Shown piece by piece: positions 22,601-36,064 of a stretch of 64,000 nt of DNA (its first letter is position 1; every line of letters starts with the position of its first letter). Source of the DNA: Liquidambar formosana (lineage: Eukaryota; Streptophyta; Magnoliopsida; Saxifragales; Altingiaceae). The notes beneath the pieces are model-generated. The model ran no database searches. It was not told the DNA's origin and saw only the letters and a program-made list of their open reading frames with translations. Made by a program: the position numbers and the translations under genes. The stretch spans positions 52,972,631-53,036,630 of the forward strand of contig CM077820.1 in assembly GCA_039720395.1 (NCBI GenBank), written 5' to 3'.

Positions 22601-25600
22601 TTTGGTTTTCAATTTCTCTTATGACTTGAAAAAAAGGAAGTTTTATCTTATTAAAAGGGAAAAAATATTTACAGAAGGGGAAGAAGTGACGTAAGAGCAA
22701 TATAATGCAACCTGATGAAAGAAGGCAAGAGAAAAAAAGAAAACAAGAAGAGAACCTGTCTAAGAGATTATGTAGTTCTTGACTTCTTGGTGCTGGTTCT
22801 CCTTGTTTGTGTTCTAGTGACCTGGCTAGAATATTACGTTCATTAGTGATAATTGGTATAAAAAAATAAGAGGCTTGATCTCGTTTTAGTTGGACTATTC
22901 TTCATTTATTGAACTTGACACTTGGATGAACTTTGAAATTTTGCCTCTCACTATGTCTAAATGTCTCATTATTAACTTAAAATAAATTGGTTTTCCCTAG
23001 TTTAACTTCACTTATGCCCTAGTTGGAGGGTGACCAAACTTTGAGTGTGTTCATGTGAAGCAAGGTGACATTATATTTTAACTGACAAACTGCTAAGGTT
23101 ACAATATGTTAATATCTTCAATGCTATCAGCTTTAAATTCTGGGGAAGGGTTTAACCCCAAGGGGTAGCTGAGTTGGCAAAGGACCCTGTCTCAAGAAGT
23201 GAAGGTTCTGAGTTCAACTCTTCCTAAACCCCTTGGGACCACCCACACAAGGTGTCATGGTTCTCATGGGCCTTGGACTTACTTGGTCCATATGGATTGT
23301 GGAGTCTTATATGGGCCCAGGGTTTGCCCGAAGGGATTACTTGCTATAAAAAAAATTAAAAATAAAAAATAAAAAAATAATAATATTCTGGGGAGGGGTG
23401 ATTCGTGAGTAATCATCACCCTTTTTTATTAACCACATTAAAGGGGCTAAATGGCTAAAGTAAGTGTGGTTAAAACTTAAATGAACAAGATGCCCTTGAG
23501 GCACCAGGACATTATATTGCCCAAGGTGTTAGGTGCAAGCATTGAGCTCTCCTATGTAAAGCAAGGTGTCATTTTTTAAACTTTTACTCTTAATTGGAGA
23601 AGAAATTGAACTCTTTTCCATTTACGTCTATTAGTGCACATGGCATCATCTGTTGGACACAAGAGGTGCATTAATATGCCTTCCTTGCTTTATGTAGTCT
23701 AAATCATTTCTGTTACTTAGATGCTCATTTATGAAATTACGGAAACTATGTCAGTTTTTCTATTGGAATATGATATATTATATGTATAATAGCTTTGCTC
23801 CTCAATGATGTTAGTCATTTACTTTCTCCACCTCTAGCACATCAACCAAGTCACTCGTCTGACTAAGGGCACCCTGCCTTAGCTGGGGCAAGTCTTTATT
23901 GTCGCACTTCACCTTGTTTGAGCAAGTAAGTGTTTGCCCGGAGTGCCTTTGCCTACACTGGCTGTTGTACTTTTTAACCTTTGATTTCCTTTAAAACATG
24001 CTTAAAGGATTTCTGAAGAAGTACTTTTCCCAGTTAATTCAATTCCATTTAATTAGTGGACCATTTTTAATCTTTAAATCAAATAGAAAGATGTCGAGAT
24101 GTGCTGAAGAAGTGGCTCTAAATTTTTGACAGTGTCATTATCATTTGAGACTGTGTCATACCATGTTTCAAATGAATGGTTTCTTGTTTCTCCTTTACTA
24201 ATTACTCCTGTAAATGTGCAAATTGAATCAAATGCTAAATTCGTACTGGGTTTATATAACTATGATCACTGTTTTGAGTTTCAAATATGTTTTAGGTCGC
24301 GCTGTTGGGAAAAGGACACCTCGCTTTCCTGTTTCATATTCATATAAAAAAGAGGGTCGGAAGCTAGAGGTGGATGCGAATGACGATGATGTTGCACACG
24401 TGGCAGCATTAGCATTAACTGAGGCTTCACAGAGGGGAGGTTCTCCTCAAGTTTCTCGAACACCATACAGACGAACAAATTATATGAAAACCTCACCTGT
24501 TAAGAGCGGGGAAAGGATGGTAGTTGTTTACATATTTTTCCATTATGTTTGCTTCTTTCCGGTAATGTTACTGGAATATTATTTAATTGATTTAGTTCCT
24601 GTTAATGTGATTTAGCGTTCACAGTCAGAGATGGCCCAGGCTGAGCTTCATGGTGCTGCCAAGGATGAAGACTGTTTGGAAGGCAGTTTAGGAAGCAGGG
24701 GTGCTGAAAATGGAGATTATGCCAGAGATTCAAGCTCGTTGATGGATATAGAAGGTGTTGGTACTGTAGAAGTTCATCGAACAGGGAAGAAGTTTTATGG
24801 AAAGAAAGATAAAGTTGAAGACATTGGAAATGATCAGTTTGATGATGGCCGGGAAGCATGTAGTGGCACTGAAGAAGGACTTGATGTGAGTGCAGTGAAG
24901 GGAATAGTTGACATTGAGGTTACAAGAGCAAAAATTGATCGACCCTCTCCTCAGGGTCAGAGGAAGAGGAGCAAGAAACTTTTCTTTGGAGGTATGTGGG
25001 TGGGTGGGTGGGTGGGAGGGAGGGTAATCAGTATTGGACGTATATTTTTACCTCATTCGAGATTTTAAGTTTCTTATGCAGTCATGTCTTAATCTTATAC
25101 CTTTCCATTTGTTTTAAGTGAAAAGAGTGGTAGGGGGTATCTGTATATTTTTAGGTATTTCCTGCCCTTTAAAGATTTTCTCTTTTTAAGTGTGGAAGTA
25201 TTTTTTTTCCTTTTATTGGAGCTTGTGAGTGTATAGTTACCAGTTTGGATATGGGAAGGAGATGTAGTGAAAGGAAGTGGGAAGCACTTCCCTAAAATTA
25301 CAGGAAACAAGAGAAGGGGAAACCTACATAATTGCAAACTACTCACAAAGAACCTTAATGTCGAGGGATGTCAACTAAATGTTATTAACATTGGCAACAT
25401 GTTTCCTGAACTTTTTCAGAAGCACTTTTCCCATGGAAGCATTGTGCTTCTGCAACATATCTGATAATGGAAAATATTCAATGGAAATGTGTTCTGCAGA
25501 AAAAATTAGAGAATTTTGTTTTTGATATTTGTTCTTTTCTATTTATACTTAATTCATTTTTATGTAGATGGAAGCTCTGCCTTGGACGCCTTGCAAACAT

Positions 25601-26173
25601 TGGCTGATTTGTCTTTAATGATGCCAGCATCCACAATGGAATCTGGTAATGATTTAATGGTTCTAGTTTATATTCATAAGAATGTATCTGTTTATGTTGG
25701 TGTGCTTGGGTTCAAGGGTGTAAAGTGTGTCATGGGTTGGATAATTGGTCTTCGTTGGATTTCTTATGCTTAATATTTTGTTTATTCGATCTTGTAATTT
25801 TCTTACAGGATATTGTTTTGATAATTGATGCCACTATGTCCTTTTGATTTATGATATTACATATATTTAATGAAGTTTATTGCATGACTGAGTTTGTGTT
25901 GGTTTACATTGCTATGCATTTTTCTAGTGCAGATATTAGGTTATATTTATTTGTGTTTTGTGGGATTTAAAGAAGGCTAATGTACTTAGCAATTGGGTCA
26001 TCATCTAGATTAGTAGTTCAGTCAGCTTTTTCTATATCATCGTTGGAACTAGAAATAGTATTGGAGAGAATATTATCAATGGCATATTTATTGAAGTTTT
26101 TGGAGGCATTGACAATATTTTCATATTCTGATATCTAGATATTTCTTTGTAACACACGCGCACACACACACAC

Positions 26174-26213
<40 letters not shown>

Positions 26214-29209
26214 ATATCTATATGTATGATCAAGTAAATACTATGAATTAAAGAAAGGGCAAAAAAATCCATGTACACAAGACTATGCGAGGTATACAAA
26301 AAACCAAAGAAAAAGAGAGAGAGAAAACAGAAATACAATTTTAACGAGACAAGAATGCTATGAAAAGGCACCTGGTTACCACTAGCATCTGAGACTACTC
26401 ATCAAAAAGGAGACTAGCTACTTTATGTTTCAAATTGTGCACCATAAGCTTCACCCCTCAAAATTTTGTAGTCCTTCCAATGAGTCCAAAATATAGCATG
26501 AGGTACCTTTTTCCAAACCGACAGGAAATGTCTTGCTACTTCTACACTACCAAAAATATTAAAAGTTAAAACAAAACTCCCACAACTGATGGGCCACTTA
26601 ACAATGAAAAAAGAAAGTGATCACGGACTGACTCGGCTGCTACACATAATACACTGATTTGGAAATACAAAATTCATCCTAATAAGATGATCAATTGTCA
26701 AGCATTTATACTAGGATGCCATCCGAGTAAAGAAAGTTACTTTTGAAGGAGCTTACAGCTTTCAAATAAAAGATAATAAACCAACACTCTCACACATCTG
26801 TAGAGCATATTGAAATATGACTTCACTGAGAAAAAACCCATTTGCCTCATTATCCACGCAATACTATCTTCCAGATCCCTAACGACTTTAACCGCATAAA
26901 CATGTTCAAAGAATTCCATCACACTTTCCAACTTGTAATGATGAAAATTTCTAACACAATATTCCAGGACATCAGGTCTTCCATTCAGGGCAAACAATTC
27001 TTTGACCAGGCGTCTCTTTGGACTGCAATGTCATAAAGATCTGGAAATCTCTTCCTTAACTCCACCTCCCTGCACCAAATATCTTTCCAAAATCTAATCC
27101 GCGCCCCAGTCCCCTACTTTAAACCTCACCTCTTTCATGAAAGATCCAAGACTACTCATAATAACTTTCCAGAGGCCTACCCCATAACTACTGCAAGCCG
27201 TTTTGCCCACTACTCCCCTTCACAACCATATTTCCATTGACTTTATATATATATTTTTTTTGTAAAGAGTCCTCTCCCCTACAAACCTCCAAAGCCATTT
27301 TCCCAATAGAGCTTGATTAATATTGATTTAACAAGTGATATATATATATATTAATGAAAAGGTAACTTTCATTGAAGGAAAAAGTGGGGGAAATGCCTGT
27401 ACATGTGTGGTATACAATATATCACTTGTCACTTGTCTATATCATTTTCACAAGTGATATATTTAAAGGTATATTGATGTGTTAATAGATATAAACTCTG
27501 GTTTTGACTAGTTACCAGTTCCAACTCAATATAGAGAAAATGTGGGCTCTTACTCTTGAAATGTAACTATGTAAGTACAATGTTGAGGGCTCTTTTGTTG
27601 AATTGGACTTTCTATTAAGCCAAAGCAGGAGGTTGATTATGGAAGCTCACAAATGTTTAGTTACATTAGGGAGTGGGTTGGCGCCTGTGTCCTTGGTATT
27701 GGTGTTGGTTTTGCTTGTGTCTATGCTTGGTTCAATCTCTTTTATTAATATTTATTTTTTTATTGGTTCTAGAGTCATCTGTGCCAGTCGAGGAAGAAAA
27801 AACAACTCTTGATATAGCTGATAAATCTACTCTGGGTGAAGTTATGTCTTCAAGCCACAAAACAAAACTCTCAGGGGCTAAAGATAAAGTACTTCATTCA
27901 ATTTCTGGAGTTGATGTACCTGCCTCTAGAAAATCTAAACTTGGAAGGGATTCAGCAATTGATGTGGATGCTCGTGCCGAAGCAAAACAGCAATCTCAGT
28001 CTACAAATAAAGTTGGGAAAAGAAAACGCAAGTCCTTGGCATCAAAGGTTAGTTTTGAAAACTTTTATATTTTAGTTAATCTAAATGTTCATTGGTCCCA
28101 CCCCCTCTTGATAGGATGAGCCTCTTCTCCGTTTTTCCATTGTTTTAATAACCAAAAACAATTCTTGTGCAAGTTGCAGATATCAACATCTGAATCTCAT
28201 CTCAGTGATCCTTTGGAGTCACCGGTATGCAAATCTATGTGTTTTAACTTCCCATGCATTTGTCTCTAATGTTTCTATGGAACCAAATGACTTTGTTGTT
28301 ATCATACTCCTTGATAGCTATTCAGCCTATTCTTTAGTTAAGTGTCCTCACAATCTATTGGGCACTCCACCTGATAGCTTAGGCTTTTAGGTTGGAAACT
28401 TTTCATGGTATCAAAGCATGTTGTTCTCAGGCCCGTTTCGCTTGTGAGTCCATTTTTGTTGCCCACGTGAGAGGCCCGTTCTTGTCTTGTTAGGCTGCAT
28501 GTGAGGGGGAGTGTAGGAAAATACATCATCTCACATGGCACAAATATTGGATTTGACATGACTTCATATACTTGTTTAGGCCCTCCACCTAACAACTTAG
28601 GCTTTTAGGTTGGAAACTTAAAAAAACTAAACAATATATATGTGAGACAATTTCTGGGAATATGTTGCATGTTCATTTGAGTATATGTTGAGGCGAATGA
28701 TGTTTTTAACTTTTTTCCCTTTGGGCCACTAAGTTCTACAATCACCACTCTTCATTTGTGGCTGCAGTCACTAGTTCACCATGTAGTTTTAGTGTCTGAT
28801 GTTACTTCTCCATTTCATAGGACTTGGCTGAAGAAGAAAATAAGTTTGTGATCAAAGGTAAACGTACCGGTCCAATATCTGCTCTTTCAAAACAATGGAA
28901 ATCGGTCAGACCTCAGGAATATTCTACTTCAAATAGTGATCAGAAAAGAGCAGGGACCGATGTGGCAGTATCAACAGTAAAGGTACCTGCTACAAGCCAG
29001 TTTAGCTTACCAACCAAACAAAGAAGTAGGCGTAAGATGGATCCACAGAGAATGTTGATACAGAAAGAGATGAAGTCTCGTGATAAGATTATAAAAGACC
29101 AAGTTAATAAGTTTTCTACACCACTCATTGACAGAGCGCTCTATCTAAAGGTTAAATCTACGCATTACTCCACATTTTTTAAGATTTCAGTTTCTAGAGT
29201 GTAGAGTGT

Positions 29210-29259
<50 letters not shown>

Positions 29260-32200
29260 GTATTTTTTTTTAATATTTATATTTATATTTATATATATTA
29301 CTGACTTTGCAGGAAAAGCTTTCTTCTTGTCTATCATCTTATATGGTGCGTAGATGGTGTGCTTTGGAGTGGTTTTACAGTGCAATTGATTACCCTTGGT
29401 TTGCAAAAAGGGAGTTTGTGGAGTACTTAAATCATGTTGGACTCGGCCACATTCCAAGACTAACTCGTGTTGAATGGGGTGTTATAAGAAGGTAATTACT
29501 ATTTAATTGCTGCTATATGCATTTACACTTAAACTTAATTGTGTGAAAACTGAAAATCATTGCAAATAACGTCAAGGTCATTTGCTTGTTGATGCAGTTC
29601 CCTTGGGAAACCTCGGAGGTTTTCTGAAAGATTTCTGCATGAAGAAAAGGAGAAACTTAAACAGTACCGGGAATCTGTTAGAACTCATTATACTGAACTT
29701 CGTGCTGGTCTTAGGGAAGGACTTCCAACAGATTTAGCACGACCTTTAACAGTTGGACAACGAGTAATCGCTCTTCATCCCAGAACAAGAGAAGTTCATG
29801 ATGGAAGCATTCTCACTGTTGATCATGACAAATGCAGGGTTCAGTTTTACCACCCAGATATAGGAGTTGAATTTGTCAGGGTAAAGCATTCTATGATATT
29901 ATGTTATTTTTTTTGTCTTATGTTTCTATTATCTGTATGAAAGATGGTGTTGAATCTGTTAGTTGTTAAATTTACACATTTAACACCATGAAAAGCATTA
30001 GAATTTAGATATTTCTCATAATGAAATAGAAATATGTTATCTATTTTCTCATAGTAATTGTAAAGCTATGTATATTATGCAGATTTCAGATTTTGGAGAT
30101 TCTTTCCCTTTTTTTGCTAATGCTTTTTACACTAAAACCCAATCAGCTCTAGCTCAGTGCTGGGTGGAGAGCTTGGTGGGTGATGAGAGGATTATAATAT
30201 AGAGATACTTGCCCTTTGATTGAAACACTATCTATTGGTTGTTCTGCAGCTATTATAGGATGTCCTGTGTAATGTTTGCAGTGGATAAAAATTCTTTATT
30301 GACCTTTGAGTAATTCAATCATATCCATAGATGTTGATCAGTTAAAGCTAGCTGTTTCTTGTAATAGTATCTTAATTTAGCTGACCGTGTTGCCTCTTTT
30401 ATAATGTATTATGGCAATATAAGATCCAGCATTTTTCTCGTATCTGTTTGTTGTCTGTTTTCCACTTGTAGTTGTCATTTATGTGGGGTACTAAGCAGTA
30501 CTCTTCTGTGTACCTTCATTTTTTTTTTATGAATTAAAATGTATATTAATCACAAAAGGCTTAGCCCAAGTACATGAGACATATACAAGAAACAAGCAAC
30601 AATGCACAAAAAAATACCCCTATTATATCGTAAGGGAATCTAAGAAAAGAACAAAAGAAGGTTTACTAATCCTAGCATAGCTAGAGAACCACAAAAAAAG
30701 ATCCTTAGTAAACCCGGACTTGAGATCAATGATAGACTTTTCAATCCCTTCTAAAGTCCTACGATTCCTTTCTCTCCAAAGACACCAAAAAATTGCATGT
30801 GGAACCATCCTCCAAACCACTTTAGTATCTTTACCACCCCCTTTAAACCACCAACTAGAAAGAAGAACATACGTGGTTGAAGGAAGAACCCATTGAATGC
30901 CAAAGACATTGAAAGTAAACACCCAAAGACTCCTAGCCACCTTACAATGAATAAAGAGGTGGTCCACTGTCTCCTCTTCTTCTTTACGCAAAATACATCT
31001 ATTGGGCAAAATAATACCTCTCCCAATAAGATGATCCAAAGTCAAACACTTATCCCTACTCACCAACCAACAAAAAAAGACCACTTTAGAAGGAACCGAA
31101 GCAATTCATACAATCTTCCCCGGGAGGAAAATAGCACCAAAAGACCTCAAAATATTGTAACAAGATTTTACGGAGAATAACCCTTTAGAGTCCTTACGCC
31201 ACACCAAGGAATCATTCTCACCCACCAAAATCTTGCTATCGTATAGCACTTGGTAAAAAGATAAAGCACTTTCTAACTCCCAATCATTGAAGCATCTAAC
31301 AAAAATAATATCCCAAAAAATAACCCCATTAACAACATCTAAATAGTCTTTAACCAAAGCATTCTTGTCTTGCACCATATCAAAGAAGGGAATTCAAACA
31401 TAAGAGGCACATTGGAGCACCAAACATCCTTCCAAAACCTCACTCTACTACCATCACCCACTTTAAAACCAACCTCCTTGAAAAAGTTAAGGCCTTGCAT
31501 AATAGCCTTCCAAAGACCCACACCATGAGAACCACTAACATCATTAGTCCACCACCCATCACTAGTAACACCATACTTCCACACCACCACATCCTGCCAC
31601 AAACCTTGTTCACCCCTACCAAAAGTTTCGGTGGATTGGGTATTAGATCTATTCTATGTACCTTCATAAATTTAAACTACAATATTTTTCTTTTCCCTTC
31701 CCCCCCCCCCCCCCCCCCCCAAACCCCCCCCAGCTCTCTTTTTAAAGGCAATAATCTCATTTTGCCTTTCTCTGGAAGTATATTGCTGTGGTTTTAAATG
31801 CAAAAATGTCTGTATTAGTTGAAAATGTGAAGTAGTTCATCTTGGAAAATTACCTAGTATCCCTTGTTTGAAAGGTTCCAAATGGTCAGCGAGAAAGGTG
31901 TTTTGAGGAGTGTTACGCAAAGCATATTAAGAAATTTAAAATGGGTTTCAGTGACTTCACTGCTGACGGGGTGGAAAAAGATGATCATGGAAGCAGTTTC
32001 AAGTTAGGATAAAGTGATATTGCTCACATTGAAGTTGCTCCTATAGTTGTACTTATTTATTTATATTTAATTTTTGTCCTATATAAGAATTGAGGTGATG
32101 GGTTATAGCAGGATCCTACAAATAATCTTTTAATTTTATTTGAAGTTTCTGTTGTTCATCACTTATTTAGAATGACATGAAATATTTCATGTTTAATTAC

Positions 32201-35200
32201 AGGATATTGATTGCATGCCTTTGAACCCACTGGACAATATGCCAGATGCTCTGAGGAGACAGCACATTGCAGTTAATAGATTTTCTGTTGACCCTAAAGG
32301 GCCAAAATTGAATGGACAATCAAATATTGGAAGGTCTATGACATTTGATCCAAGTGAGCATCTGGAAAATGTACAGGGCCATTCTTATATTTCTTCATCT
32401 AATCATAGTACAAATTCTATGATAAAGCAGACAAAGGTCAGTATACCTACATAATTCAAATATAATCTTAAAAATTAGATATAATCTTAAAAATTAGAAT
32501 TTTCATCTTATCATGATTTTCTTTCAAACACTGTATTTTACATTCAGACATTCAGTCAGTTACGTACTTTTTTTTTTCTTCTTTTCTCTTTAGCATTTAT
32601 TTTTTATATTTTGTTCTGTTCTTATTATTTGTTTATATAATAACTGTTTTACTTGTCAAGTCTCATGACAAATATATAATGCCAAATTTTGAATCACCTT
32701 TGATGTGCTTAATACAGTGTCTTGGAAACTGGATTGTAAGAGCAGTTGAACAATGACTAGTGAGAAGTGGGAACCATGCACTTTCCCAAGTTCTTGGACA
32801 AGTGGTTTTTGGGAAACACAATTTACCTATAAACTCTAATGAAAAGATATGTTTTTTTTTTTTTTTTTTTTTGATGAAGTAAAGTATATTATTAACGAAA
32901 AAAGAGCCGAAGCTCATGTACACAGGGTGCATACAAAAAAGCCTATAAAACTAAGCTGTCCAAAAAATTCTGATGGGGCATCTGCAAACAAAAATTAGGT
33001 GAATCCCCCCAAGCAAAAAACAAAATAAATCGCTTGCGATCTAAGATCTAGCATAGTCCGCTCATTGTCTTTAAAAGTCCTATTGTTCTGTTCCAGCCAA
33101 ATTGCCCAAAAAATAGCCTGAGGAACGAGTCTCCAGCTGGCAACAGCCTCCTTGTTAGCACTTTGACACCTCCAAGACTCCACAACTGAGATAGTTCTCC
33201 AAGCCTCCTTGTTAGCATGAATATTCTTACTTTTTAATTATCTGTTTCATGTATTTTCTTTTAAATATTATATAATATGGAAATATTTTTAGTAAGTTTA
33301 TTCTAATTTTATATATGTTTTCTTAAAATATATATTTTATAGTCACAAATTAGACAATTCAACCGGCTGGTGAAGCAAGTGTCCTCGACTCCTCGTAATT
33401 GGTTTCATACCTGACCCAGGGTTAATTTTACTACCTGTTAATGAACCAAATGTCTTCCTTTCTTTAATAATTAGCATATCAGAAGTAGATTGGCACATTA
33501 TCCTAACAGCAAAATAACATTAAAGTCATTAAAGCTACTACATCTTAACATGGGAGTACTTGTCACGGACTCACGGGTTTCTACTGCAGTCTTGGCCTAC
33601 ATACAGTTCCAATGGTACAGATTGTTATGTTTCTGCTGAAATCATGCCATCTATTATGATGAAAAATGATCGGGACCACCACTTGATGGGTTCCATTTGG
33701 TTGATCAATTGAATAAAATTTCAGCTTGATTCAATGATAATGACATAAACTTTTACCTTACTTCTACAAAAGTTCATGGATGCAAGAATTTTTCAGAACG
33801 TCTAATCGAAGATTTGAATTCAAGCTGATTTTCTGTATTCTTGATGTACTAAATGTGCCTATCAGATAGTGATTCCTCAAGCTAATTTCTTGTATTCTTG
33901 ATATACTAAATGGACCTATCAGATGGTGAGTCCCAATCACTTGCCTTCATACTGACATGGCATGAGAACCTTATGGTCTGAACAGATAGAACAATGAGTC
34001 ATGCCCTTTTCCTGTCATAGATCAAATAGTAATATTAGAAATTTTGGAAGTATGATAGTTATTTTTCTGAATTTATTAAAGGAAGTAATATTTTGCCCAG
34101 GAGGATACGATATGTGACAATTCACAAGCTAAGTCAGTTGTTAATCTGCAACAAGCAGCAAATAGTCAGCCTTGTATGGCGGCACAGATCCAAGCAAGGG
34201 AAGCTGATATACGAGCTCTTTCTGACCTGACTCATGCTCTTGATAAAAAGGTGATACCATTTACTATTCAGTTATATGTTTATAGATATGTCTAACCCAT
34301 CGTTATATTTAGTGACTGTTGATTATTATGATAATAGTGTGCATTGTTTTTACTTGCAAATATTCTGTCACTAGAAGAGTCATACTGAAGCTAATTCATA
34401 AGTTCATAAGTGAGTAGTCGTATCGCACATCTTTCTCCTTGTTCTTGTAAATGCTGCTCTTCCTTACTGTTTTAATGTTTCCCCAATTATACCATGCATT
34501 GTGGTATTATTATTTCGTTATTTTATCAAAGTGTCTTGACAAAGAGTTTGTTGCATAAGAAAATCTAAAGAATAACCTTCTTTTTCATTCATAGAAGTAG
34601 GAAATGGATTGCCATCCATTTTTGTATATTTATTATGTCTTGTAAAAATTGCGATCTATGAATGAAAGAAAAGGTTATTCTTTAGATTTTCTTATGCAAT
34701 GATAATAAATATACTCCCCCTCAGGGCCACCCCTATGGGACTTATGTTTTGTAATTTCCCGGTGCATGTGGGACGCCCAGGGGAATTTGTCGAGTGCGTA
34801 AGCTACTCGGAAGCTCCTAATATCAGTAAAATAAAAAATAAAAATAAAATAAAATAAAAAAACATACAAAACCCAAGTGGTAGCTCAGTTGGCAAGGGAT
34901 CCCACTTTAGGAAGTGGAGGTCCTGAGTTCGACTCTTGTTGAACCCCTTGAGGCCACCCACACCAGGTTTTATGGTTCTCATGGGCCTTGGACTTACCTG
35001 GTCTTTATGGATTGTGGGGTCTTATATGGACCTGCGGTTTGAAAATAAAAATAAAAATAAAAAAACTCATTTGGTTTTTGCAGATAAAGTCTTGTTTTCA
35101 TAGTCTCCGAAAGAGAAGGATTTCAATGTTAATATAAGTCCATAATTTGACCTCAAATCTGTAGATAACATTGTTCTAATATTCTCACCCAAAAGGTTCA

Positions 35201-36033
35201 ATATCTTTGTATATGGGTGTTTCCTTCTTTTTAGTTCATTTTGTAGCAAAACAATTGGGTTGATTGTTTTAGAACAACTACTGATTTAATTAAATCTGAA
35301 TAAAAATGCCCTTTCTGAATACCTCAAACTGTCCCCATCCCCGGAACACCAGCTATATTTTCAATCAATCCACCTTGAGGAAGTGAATCTTTATTTGAAA
35401 TTTTGTATCTCATATGTTACTTCCACAAATTTTGCATTCCATCATGTTTTCCCCCATGTTCTTGGTGTGGAATCATATAATGATTGATGATTGGAAAGCA
35501 GCTGATATATATAATGTTTGGACTTCTAGGAAGCATTGTTGATGGAGCTTAGGCATTCAAATAATGACATATTGGAAAACCGAAATGATGGAGACAGCTC
35601 TCTAAACGATTCTGAGCCTTTTAAGAAGCATTACGCTATGGTACTTGTACAGCTGAAGGAAGCCAGTGACCAGGCATGTGGCTTCCGTGGACTTCTATTC
35701 AGCTTTACATATTTTCTTTTCAATGTACCATTTCTGCTCTGACGTCTTAGCAACCTTTGATTGATTGTCCTCATGTGCAGGTTTCTTCTGCTCTGCTTTA
35801 TTTGAGGCAACGCAACACTTACCCCGGAAACTCCCAGCCTTCTTGGCTAAAGGCCCCAGCCATTTCTGGTGACCCTGTTGGGCCCCTAAGTTCTCTTGGT
35901 TCACTTGATAATTCTTCTCTAAACTCTCAAGAACCAGGATCTAACGTGGTTGAAATTGTCAAAGGCTCTACAATTAAAGCACATACAATGGTAGATGCCG
36001 CTATTCAGGTATAGACGTGCCTCAGAGTCATGA

Positions 36034-36064
<31 letters not shown>

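Noticed and set aside
30623..31602. Host gene on the minus strand inside ALY
   Set aside because: The frames match LINE reverse transcriptase and zf-RVT, are shifted and interrupted, and are flanked by a target duplication.
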